Below, piece after piece: positions 1 to 6,965 of a stretch of 48,710 bases of DNA. The stretch covers positions 1 to 48,710 of the forward strand of contig SUWV01000020.1 in assembly GCA_015061315.1 (NCBI GenBank), given 5' to 3'. The notes under the pieces are model-generated. The model had not been told where the DNA came from, did not search any database, and saw nothing but the letters and a program-made list of their open reading frames with translations. A program made the translations under genes and the position numbers. This DNA is from Lentimicrobiaceae bacterium (GTDB lineage Bacteria > Bacteroidota > Bacteroidia > Bacteroidales > F082). Within the stretch, counting starts at the first letter, position 1, and every line of letters begins with the position of its first letter.

Positions 1-230
1 TCTATCTTTATGAGTCACAGATTGCAATTCAGGCTTGCTATAATATGTCAGAAGCATCGACAAGAAATAGGGAAATCAACGATTTAGTTAAGTTCTCTAA
101 ATTTCTACCCTGCAAGAAATTATATGTTATAACCAATGACGAAGAAGACACGATAGAAAAAGAAGGATTAGAGATAAAAATAACACCCTTGTGGAAGTTT
201 ATGATTGCCCCTAATTTTATTGAACTTTGA
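1..230 (+). CDS. AAA-type ATPase with DUF4143 domain, C-terminal fragment
   Basis: The reading frame is open from base 3 to the stop at 228-230 and has no start inside the window, so this is the last ~75 residues of a longer gene. The visible tail begins YLYESQIAIQACYNMS and continues through TRNREINDLVKF and CKKLYVITNDEE to PLWKFM. This resembles the C-terminal restriction-endonuclease-like part of Bacteroidota proteins that pair an AAA_14 ATPase core with DUF4143. Their substrate is not established. The Met at base 45 is internal and should not be taken as a start. No terminator hairpin is obvious directly after the stop. Confidence 0.6.
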   Translation, partial: YLYESQIAIQACYNMSEASTRNREINDLVKFSKFLPCKKLYVITNDEEDTIEKEGLEIKITPLWKFMIAPNFIEL

Positions 231-237
231 ACTCTGA

Positions 238-266
238 CTCATTGACATAAAGACTTATAGACTCGA
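238..266. repeat. GACTC/GACTTATAGACTCG word repeat
   Basis: A short spacer made of GACT-type words (GACTC, TTGACAT, GACTTATAGACTCG). It belongs to the same word family as the spacers at 6834-6924, 9489-9531, 18337-18375, 23296-23330 and 32920-32967. Confidence 0.4.
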
Positions 267-270
267 AAAT

Positions 271-361
271 GCGTTAGGGATTGGAGCGGCATCCTTTGCG
301 AGCGTAGTTTACGGAGCGAGCAAAGATAGAGCGGAAAGCCCGACGGCTTGCCGGAACGCCC
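271..361 (+). ncRNA. Candidate structured intergenic RNA (Bacteroidota dispersed motif type)
   Basis: This stretch is GC-rich compared with its AT-rich surroundings and folds by eye into nested helices. GCGTT at 271-275 pairs with AACGC at 355-359. Inside this, CTTTGC (294-299) pairs with GCAAAG (320-325) and encloses CGTA-GTT-TACG. A further hairpin is CGGC-TT-GCCG near 344-353. The blocks GGAGCGGCATCC and AGAGCGGAAAGCCCG resemble a conserved motif I recall from many Bacteroidota intergenic regions, possibly the Flavo-1 type; the name is from memory and uncertain. It lies between an ATPase gene and the glycogen gene. It could be an independent RNA or a 3' element of the upstream transcript. 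Confidence 0.5.
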
Positions 362-422
362 AAAGATAAATACACTTTTTATTTTTCACAATTTTTTTTC
401 ATCTGACGTATGACTTTTTTCT

Positions 423-430
423 TATCTTTG
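423..430 (+). promoter_or_regulatory. Promoter -7 box (TATCTTTG) for the glycogen fusion gene
   Basis: TATCTTTG matches the Bacteroidota TAnnTTTG element exactly. The start site should lie about 5-7 bases downstream, giving a leader of about 120 nt before the ATG at 557. No clear TTTG -33 box is visible at the usual spacing. Confidence 0.6.
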
Positions 431-433
431 CAG

Positions 434-513
434 AGAGTGGAAAACTACTCTTTATTTCTGTATAATTTTATATAACACATTGACTTATAATTTTTTTATA
501 AGATGCGTGTGTT
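434..513 (+). promoter_or_regulatory. Structured 5' leader of the glycogen fusion gene
   Basis: Two hairpins occupy the predicted leader. AGAGTGG (434-440) pairs with CTACTCT (445-451) around an AAAA loop, right at the expected transcript start. CTTATAA (484-490) pairs with TTATAAG (496-502) around five T, with outer support from AACACA (474-479) and TGTGTT (508-513). There is no T-run directly after the second stem, so it is not a standard intrinsic terminator. A stability or translational control element is more likely. Confidence 0.45.
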
Positions 514-556
514 GTTGGAATAGTTAATAATAATTAACAAAAGTATATATTAATTA

Positions 557-3500
557 ATGAAAACACCAAATTATCTATTTGAAACAAGTTGGGAAGTCTG
601 TAACATGGTTGGCGGAATCTACACCGTGTTATCGACAAAAGCAGATGAAGTAAAGCAAATTCTTGGTGATAATTACATAACAATAGGTCCTGATATTGTT
701 AAGGAAGCACATGAGACTTTGTATTTTATTGAAGACAATACATTATTCCCTGAATGGAGAGAAAAAGTTGCTTCTCAAGGACTTAAAGTCAGAATCGGTC
801 GCTGGAAGTTAGATAGCAGACCATTGGCAATCTTAATAGATTACACCACATTATATCCACAGAAAAACGAGATCTTATCTCATCTTTGGGAGCAGTATCG
901 CTTGGATTCAATTCGCGGTCAGTGGGATTATATCGACCCTGTTCTCTTCGGTTACGCTGCTGGTCAGGTGATTGAAAGCTTCATAAAATGGAACATAGAA
1001 AGCGATGAGAATATAGTGGCTCATTTCCATGAATGGATGACAGGCTCTGGCGTTCTTTACCTCAAAGAAAACTGCCCTCAGATAGCTACAGCGTTCACGA
1101 CACACGCAACATATCTCGGACGCGCCATCTCTAGCAACGGCCTCGCTCTATATAACGATTTAGCTACTTTCGAGCCTAACGCGATGGCTAACAGATTTAA
1201 CATAACTTCACAACAATCAATGGAATATAACGCAGCTCAGAATGCCGACGCTTTCACTACTGTGAGCGAAGTCACTGCTGAAGAATGCAAGCAATTCCTT
1301 CACCGTGAAGCTGATGTCATCACAATTAACGGCATCAACGGAAGTTATGTCGTTGATGAAAAAATCGCTGCTCAGAAAAGAATGACGGCAAGAGAAAAAA
1401 TCTCTGACATACTTGGAATCCTCTCTGGAACAAAAGTTAATGAAGACGCTTTCTTTATCATCAACAGCGGAAGATACGAATTTAAGAATAAAGGCATCGA
1501 CTTATTCATCAACGCTTTAGGTAAACTTAACAGAGAAGGTAACCTTAAGAAAGATGTAGTCGCTGTCATCGCTGTTCCTGCCAATATCTCCGGCGTTTAC
1601 AAAGAATTAGAATATCGTCTTGAAGGTAAAAGAGAAGTTAATGGTCATACCGAACTTCCTTGCACTCATCATATCTTCGGTTTTGAACACGATGCTGTTC
1701 TTAACTTATTAAGAGAAAACGGATTGCAAAACAATGAAAACGATAAGGTTAAAGTCATGTTCGTTCCTTCTTATCTCAACGGCAACGACGGAGTCTTTAA
1801 CATCAACTATAACGATTTCTTATACGCTTTCGACTTGTCGGTATTCCCATCTTATTACGAGCCATGGGGTTACACTCCGATGGAAAGCATCGCTCACGGC
1901 ATTCCTACAGTGACGACAGACCTCGCAGGATTCGGTCGTTACATTCAAAATGAGAAATTTGAAAATAAATCTGTTACGATATTACATCGTGAAGAAGGTA
2001 ACGGAATGATTGTCGTAGATGAAATTGTTAAAGTAATCCTCGACATAACTTCAAAAGATAATAAACAGATTGCAGATATAAGACAAAACGCACTTTCTTT
2101 AGTGAAAGAGTTTTATTGGAATAAGTTGATAAATAATTATTTGGAGACTTACGACGTAGCTCTCGACAAAGTTAGCGGTCGCGATTATCTCAAACAATCG
2201 AAGAAATATAACGAGATATTACGTAACTTCAACTATCAGAAGCAAGACACTCCTAACTGGAAGAGAATCACTGTGGAACCTGTTTATTCTGAGAATATGC
2301 AGAAGCTTCAAGAACTCTCACAGAATCTCTGGTGGTGCTGGGATACCGACGCGACAGATTTGTTCTCGTCTATCGACCCACAAGCATGGAAGGCTTTGGA
2401 ACACAATCCTATCGCTTTGATGAAGAATCTCTCTAAGGCACAAATCGATGCTTTGGAAAACGATAAGGCTTTCGTGGAGAAATTAAATTCTACTTACGCA
2501 CGCTTTAAGGAGTATATGTCGGTAAAACCTGCTGATAATCACACTATCGCTTATTTCAGCATGGAATACGGCTTGACAAAGAGCCTTAAGATTTATTCTG
2601 GCGGTCTCGGCATCCTCGCTGGCGACTATCTCAAACAAGCCTCCGACTCTAATGCTAACATGTGCGCCATCGGTCTCTTATATCGTTACGGATATTTCGC
2701 ACAAGACCTCTCTGTATGGGGCGAGCAGCTCTCAGAATATATCCCACAGAACTTCTCATACCTCCCTATGGAAATCGTCCGCGATGAAAACGGAGAAGAA
2801 GTCATTATCAATATAGCATTCCCAGGACGTACTGTCTATGCTAAGGCTTGGAGAGTTCCTGTAGGTCGTATCAGTTTGTATCTCCTTGACACAGACATCG
2901 ATCAAAACTCACCAGAAGACAGAGGCATTACCGGTAAGCTCTATGGCGGTGACAGCGAGATGCGTATCAAACAAGAGATGTTCCTTGGCATCGGCGGTAT
3001 CAGATTGATGGATAAGATTAACATCAAACCTACTATCTATCACTGCAATGAAGGTCACGCTGCATTCTGCGGATTGGAGAGATTGAGCGTCTATATCACA
3101 CGTCACAACCTTGACTTCGACGTCGCTAAAGAACTCGTCAGAACATCGACTTTGTTCACGACACACACTCCTGTTCCAGCAGGTCACGACGTGTTTGAAG
3201 AACACCTTATGAGAACTTATCTCTCTCATTATCCAGGTCGTATGAATATCAGCTGGGACGACTTCATGAACCTCGGTAAGATACGTCACAACGATCCATA
3301 CGAGAAATTCTCGATGAGCGTACTCGCTACAAATCTCAGCCAGGAAGTCAATGGCGTAAGTAAGATTCACGGTCGCGTCTCAAGAGAGATGTTCCAACAA
3401 ATGTGGCCAGGTTACTTCGCAGAAGAGAATCATATCGGATACGTCACCAACGGCGTTCACCTTCCAACATGGGCTGATGCTTCGTGGCAGAAACTTTACA

Positions 3501-4783
3501 AAGAAGTATTAGGCGAAAATTATATCGACGTTCAGTCAGATCTTAACGTATGGTCGAAGATTGAAAACGTAGCTGACGAGACAATCTGGAATATCAAGAA
3601 AGAACTCAAACATAAACTCACCGAATATCTTAAGGTGAAAGTTGTGGAAGATATGCAACGTCGTCAGGAAAGTCCTTCATTGATTATTAATACGATAGAG
3701 AACTTCAACGAAAACGCTCTCATCATCGGTTTCGCTCGTCGTTTCGCGACATACAAACGTGCACATCTTTTATTCAATAATATAGAACGTCTTGCAGAAC
3801 TTCTTAACAACCCTGAGAAACCTGTTGTCTTCTTGTTCGCAGGTAAGGCTCACCCTAATGACAAGGCAGGTCAGGATTTGATTAAGATGATTATCGAGAC
3901 ATCACGTAGAAAAGAGTTCGCTGGAAAAGTTATCTTCTTGAATAACTACGACATGGAACTCGGTAAGATCTTGACAAGTAGCGTTGACATCTGGATGAAT
4001 ACTCCTACACGTCCTTTGGAAGCATCAGGAACAAGTGGCGAGAAAGCTGTCATGAACGGCACCTTGAACCTCTCGGTCCTCGACGGATGGTGGGCAGAAG
4101 GTTATCGCGAGAAAGCCGGCTGGGCGCTTCAAGAAGAAAGAACATACAGCGACCAACGTTATCAAGATGAGTTAGATGCTGAGACGATTTACAATCTCAT
4201 CGAAAACGAAATCGTTTCATTGTACTTCGATAGAAATGAGAAAGGCGTTCCATCACAATGGGTTAAATATGTCAAGAACAACTTGATGCAGATTGCGCCT
4301 AACTATACCATGAAGAGAATGCTCGACGATTATTTCGCACAATATTATAACAAGTTGATTGAGAGAACCGACTTCATGCGTGAGAACCGTTATCAGAAAG
4401 CATTTGAGATTGCAGCATGGAAGAAGAAAGTCGAATCTAATTGGGATAAGATTGAAGTCGAGTCTATTAAGATTCCAGATTCAAGTCTTCGCTCCTTGAC
4501 ATTCGGTGATGTCATCATCGCTGAGATAACTTTGAAGACACCAGGATTAGATAGGGGAGACGTCGGCGTTGAGATAGTCTTCGGCGGCAAGGATAAGAAC
4601 GGCAACGACAAGGTTATGCAGGTTGAACAATTACAGTTAGTAGAATCAGGCGAAGGCTGGGCAAGATATTACATCAATCTTCCTTTGAACAAAGCCGGTA
4701 TCTTCGACTACACCTTCAGAATCTATCCAACCAACGACTTGTTACCACACAGACAAGATTTCGCTTTGGTGAAATGGATTTAA
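557..4783 (+). CDS. Fused glycogen synthase (GT3) - alpha-glucan phosphorylase (GT35)
   Basis: One 1408-residue polypeptide carries both arms of glycogen turnover. Residues 1 to ~545 look like a GT3-family glycogen synthase: the start FETSWEVCNMVGGIYTVL, the FHEWMTG block, and EPWGYTPME at 435-443, which gives the E-x7-E catalytic pair. From ~577 there is a DUF3417-like segment (SQNLWWCWD). It is followed by a glycogen phosphorylase domain starting near 660 with YFSMEYGL, GGLGILAGDYLK and THTPVPAGHD. In EASGTSGEKAVMNG, Lys1163 is the expected PLP lysine. Stand-alone relatives are about 550 and 850 residues, so the length equals their sum and no frameshift is visible. The synthase should extend alpha-1,4-glucan from a nucleotide sugar, and the phosphorylase should release glucose 1-phosphate. 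The ATG is preceded by a promoter and folded leader. It is followed by a hairpin terminator. Confidence 0.9.
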   Translation: MKTPNYLFETSWEVCNMVGGIYTVLSTKADEVKQILGDNYITIGPDIVKEAHETLYFIEDNTLFPEWREKVASQGLKVRIGRWKLDSRPLAILIDYTTLYPQKNEILSHLWEQYRLDSIRGQWDYIDPVLFGYAAGQVIESFIKWNIESDENIVAHFHEWMTGSGVLYLKENCPQIATAFTTHATYLGRAISSNGLALYNDLATFEPNAMANRFNITSQQSMEYNAAQNADAFTTVSEVTAEECKQFLHREADVITINGINGSYVVDEKIAAQKRMTAREKISDILGILSGTKVNEDAFFIINSGRYEFKNKGIDLFINALGKLNREGNLKKDVVAVIAVPANISGVYKELEYRLEGKREVNGHTELPCTHHIFGFEHDAVLNLLRENGLQNNENDKVKVMFVPSYLNGNDGVFNINYNDFLYAFDLSVFPSYYEPWGYTPMESIAHGIPTVTTDLAGFGRYIQNEKFENKSVTILHREEGNGMIVVDEIVKVILDITSKDNKQIADIRQNALSLVKEFYWNKLINNYLETYDVALDKVSGRDYLKQSKKYNEILRNFNYQKQDTPNWKRITVEPVYSENMQKLQELSQNLWWCWDTDATDLFSSIDPQAWKALEHNPIALMKNLSKAQIDALENDKAFVEKLNSTYARFKEYMSVKPADNHTIAYFSMEYGLTKSLKIYSGGLGILAGDYLKQASDSNANMCAIGLLYRYGYFAQDLSVWGEQLSEYIPQNFSYLPMEIVRDENGEEVIINIAFPGRTVYAKAWRVPVGRISLYLLDTDIDQNSPEDRGITGKLYGGDSEMRIKQEMFLGIGGIRLMDKINIKPTIYHCNEGHAAFCGLERLSVYITRHNLDFDVAKELVRTSTLFTTHTPVPAGHDVFEEHLMRTYLSHYPGRMNISWDDFMNLGKIRHNDPYEKFSMSVLATNLSQEVNGVSKIHGRVSREMFQQMWPGYFAEENHIGYVTNGVHLPTWADASWQKLYKEVLGENYIDVQSDLNVWSKIENVADETIWNIKKELKHKLTEYLKVKVVEDMQRRQESPSLIINTIENFNENALIIGFARRFATYKRAHLLFNNIERLAELLNNPEKPVVFLFAGKAHPNDKAGQDLIKMIIETSRRKEFAGKVIFLNNYDMELGKILTSSVDIWMNTPTRPLEASGTSGEKAVMNGTLNLSVLDGWWAEGYREKAGWALQEERTYSDQRYQDELDAETIYNLIENEIVSLYFDRNEKGVPSQWVKYVKNNLMQIAPNYTMKRMLDDYFAQYYNKLIERTDFMRENRYQKAFEIAAWKKKVESNWDKIEVESIKIPDSSLRSLTFGDVIIAEITLKTPGLDRGDVGVEIVFGGKDKNGNDKVMQVEQLQLVESGEGWARYYINLPLNKAGIFDYTFRIYPTNDLLPHRQDFALVKWI

Positions 4784-4815
4784 GAGAATGTAATTAATAG
4801 TGTAAATTAACTATT

Positions 4816-4888
4816 TAGAGACGTGTTTTTTTAACGTCTATAAGATACGCATCAACGGCGCAGAATAATGTGTCGTTGATGTTTTTTT
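4816..4888 (+). terminator. Degenerate AGAGACG repeat plus intrinsic terminator
   Basis: TAGAGACG at 4816-4823 begins a degenerate copy of the window's GTAGAGACG palindrome family, with ACGTCT at 4835-4840. Then CATCAACG (4850-4857) pairs with CGTTGATG (4874-4881), followed by seven T, a good rho-independent terminator for the fusion gene. Confidence 0.7.
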
Positions 4889-4910
4889 ATAAATTGTCTG
4901 TATTGATGTC

Positions 4911-5813
4911 ATGGAAATCAAAGAATCCAGTTTGTTGTTATCTCTTGAAGAATCAGATATTTTACTCACAGATGACTTTTGTTATGATGTTGGTTCGCAA
5001 GATTTTTATGTCTCGATGGAGGTTAAAAATGAGGTTATGCTTGTAGAGTATGAAAATATAAAACGAGTCATGGTCTGTGGCGATATTCATGGAGACTTCG
5101 ATTTTGTTTTTAACAGACTATGCCTTAAATATAATATATGTAATACTTTGTTGATTGTGGCAGGCGATTGTGGATTCGGTTTTGAACCAAAGTCTTATTA
5201 TGATGAAATGGCGGAGCGGTATAAGGATATAATGTCGTCGCATAATAATCATGTGCTTTTTGTGCGAGGCAATCATGACAATCCTGCTTATTTTGATGGA
5301 GTTACTTTTAATCACGAATTTATGAAAGCCATTCCAGATTATACAGTCGTGAAGGTTAGTAATCGTAATATTTTGTGTATTGGTGGTGCTATATCCGTCG
5401 ATCGTTGGATACGTCAGCAGAGGATGAATACAATGCGTGGGTTGGGTCTTAATACCGATGATGTCTTGTCGGTAAATATATATTGGTCAAATGAAGTTGT
5501 GGTCTTTAATGAGAAAAGCTTGGAACTAATATCGAAGAACTTTAAGATCGATACTGTTGTGACTCATACGGCTCCTTCGTTTTGTGAGTTGAAATCGAAG
5601 AAAGGTATTGATTTTTTTGTTAAGATTGATGATGATTTGAGTAACGATATTATAGAGGAGCGTCTTACGATGGATCGCATTTATCATAAACTTATTGAAG
5701 ATGGACACCCTTTGAAACGATGGTATTATGGACATTTTCATCAAAGTCATAAGGAGAAAATCTTCAAGACTACATTCAAGATGCTTGATGTTATGGAATT
5801 AGATTTGATATAG
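4911..5813 (+). CDS. Calcineurin-like metallophosphoesterase
   Basis: The 300 residues carry the full two-metal phosphoesterase set: GDIHGD at 57-62, GDCG at 85-88, GNHD at 120-123, a lone His in THTAPS (219) and GHFH at 274-277. This is the arrangement of hydrolases acting on phosphomono- or phosphodiesters, with Mn/Fe-type metals expected. The substrate cannot be told from the sequence. The first ~50 residues before the catalytic fold are not recognised. No signal peptide or membrane segment is seen, so it is probably cytoplasmic. It stands alone between a terminator upstream and a repeat-rich spacer that ends it against the convergent SDR gene. Confidence 0.85.
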   Translation: MEIKESSLLLSLEESDILLTDDFCYDVGSQDFYVSMEVKNEVMLVEYENIKRVMVCGDIHGDFDFVFNRLCLKYNICNTLLIVAGDCGFGFEPKSYYDEMAERYKDIMSSHNNHVLFVRGNHDNPAYFDGVTFNHEFMKAIPDYTVVKVSNRNILCIGGAISVDRWIRQQRMNTMRGLGLNTDDVLSVNIYWSNEVVVFNEKSLELISKNFKIDTVVTHTAPSFCELKSKKGIDFFVKIDDDLSNDIIEERLTMDRIYHKLIEDGHPLKRWYYGHFHQSHKEKIFKTTFKMLDVMELDLI

Positions 5814-5817
5814 AAGA

Positions 5818-5965
5818 AAGTGCAAAATAATTAAGAATTAATAATTAAGAATGAAGAATTTAGAATTAGGGAATTCCATTCTTCATTCTTCATTCTCCAT
5901 TCTTCATTCTTCATTCTCCATTCTTCATTCTTCATTCTTCATTCATCATTCTCCATTCTTCATTG
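5818..5965. repeat. GAATTAAGAAT / ATTCTTCATTCTCC repeat, probable bidirectional terminator
   Basis: The spacer between two convergent genes is almost entirely made of one degenerate word. It reads AATTAAGAATGAAGAAT on its left side, then inverts at GGGAATTCC (about 5869-5877) into many copies of ATTCTTCATTC or ATTCTCC. The two halves are complementary, so transcripts from either side would fold into a long hairpin. The same word family fills 29061-29165 and 30039-30072. Confidence 0.6.
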
Positions 5966-6727
5966 TTACGGTCTCAATCCCGAGCCGCCTTGTAATGTGA
6001 TTGTCTCGCCAGTGATGTAGGAGGCGTCGTCGGAGGCTAGGAATACCGCCACTCTTCCGATGTCTTGTACAGGGTCGGCGAAACGTCCGAGCGGAATGCC
6101 TTGTATTGTCTTTTGAAATAACTCAGGATAAGCATCTTTCCATTCCGATAAGCTCTCTGTCATAGCGAGAGGTGCAATCATATTGACTCTCACGCCATCG
6201 GGTCCCCATTCTGTGGCAGCTACTCTCGAAAGGCCTCTGATGCCTTCTTTGGCAGCTCCGTAAGAACTCTGTCCTGGCTTGCCGTACATGCCAGCTCCCG
6301 ATGCGAAATTGATGACAGAGCCTTTGCTTTCTTTGAGATATGGAAAAGCCTCACGCATATAGAAGAAGGTCGCGTAAAGTCCAGAGTTGATGGCTAAATC
6401 AAAATCTTCTTTAGTATGTTCGATGAGCGACAATCCCGACTTGGAAGCCTGAGCGTTGTTTATCAGAGTGTTGATTTTACCAAAAGTCTCAACAGTCTTA
6501 GCTATGACTTCTTTTATCTTGTCTTCATCGGCGCCGTCAGCTACCAAAGCGAGGACCTTTACTCCGTAAGTCTCTTCCAATTTCTTTTTAGCTTCTATAA
6601 GCCGAGCTTCATTTCTGCCCGTTATCACAAGGTTGGAGCCTTCTCTCGCAAAAGCCTGAGCCATGCCAAATCCTATTCCTTTACCAGCACCTGTTATTAT
6701 CGTGACGTTATCTTGTAGTCTTTTCAT
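5966..6727 (-). CDS. Short-chain dehydrogenase/reductase (FabG-like)
   Basis: A 253-residue classical SDR enzyme. It has the nucleotide-binding TGAGKGIG (12-19), the catalytic Ser near 143 (INFASGAG) and YGAAK with Tyr156 and Lys160. The C-terminal SYITGETITLQGG is the usual FabG-like ending. The NNAG structural motif reads NNAQ at 90-93, a minor variant. The enzyme should interconvert a hydroxyl and a keto group with NAD(P)H. The substrate could be a 3-oxoacyl thioester or a small alcohol, and the lack of other fatty-acid genes nearby argues against assuming FabG. It has its own promoter and converges on the phosphoesterase gene. Confidence 0.85.
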   Translation of the reverse strand: MKRLQDNVTIITGAGKGIGFGMAQAFAREGSNLVITGRNEARLIEAKKKLEETYGVKVLALVADGADEDKIKEVIAKTVETFGKINTLINNAQASKSGLSLIEHTKEDFDLAINSGLYATFFYMREAFPYLKESKGSVINFASGAGMYGKPGQSSYGAAKEGIRGLSRVAATEWGPDGVRVNMIAPLAMTESLSEWKDAYPELFQKTIQGIPLGRFADPVQDIGRVAVFLASDDASYITGETITLQGGSGLRP

Positions 6728-6762
6728 AATATCAAAATTAGATTATTCATTCATTAACGATG

Positions 6763-6795
6763 CAAAGATAATATTGTTTATGCATATTTGTCAAA
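6763..6795 (-). promoter_or_regulatory. Promoter for the SDR gene
   Basis: On the minus strand, TATCTTTG (complement of 6763-6770) is an exact -7 box. TTTG (complement of 6792-6795) lies 21 bases upstream as the -33 element. The leader would be about 30 nt. Confidence 0.65.
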
Positions 6796-6833
6796 ACGAT
6801 AGTTTCGATATGACAATCGATTTTGTTTATTAA

Positions 6834-6924
6834 AGACTCAGAGACACTGACACAGACTTATTGTCTTGTTGTCTTGTCGTCTTGTTGTCTTAAAAAAAGT
6901 CAGCGTCATAGTCATAAGTCAGAG
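6834..6924. repeat. GTCTTGTTGTCTTGTCGTCTTG word repeat
   Basis: A spacer of CTTGTTGTCTTGTCG-type words flanked by GACTCAGAGACACTGAC and AGTCATAAGTCAGAG on the other side, which are partly complementary. It separates the divergent SDR and acyl-ligase genes and ends just before the latter's -7 box. Confidence 0.5.
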
Positions 6925-6933
6925 TTATTTTAT

Positions 6934-6941
6934 TATATTTG
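6934..6941 (+). promoter_or_regulatory. Promoter -7 box (TATATTTG) for the acyl-ligase gene
   Basis: TATATTTG matches TAnnTTTG. It overlaps a possible in-frame TTG at 6939, so the transcript would begin after that codon. This excludes the TTG and supports the ATG at 6966. Confidence 0.65.
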
Positions 6942-6965
6942 CAGAACATTGAAAACTTAGGAAAA

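Noticed and set aside
2909..3370. A 153-codon minus-strand frame inside the glycogen fusion gene
   Set aside because: Antisense to the conserved phosphorylase domain, with no domain and no promoter.
6939..6965. Upstream TTG start for the acyl-ligase gene
   Set aside because: The TTG lies inside the -7 promoter box, so it would not be transcribed.
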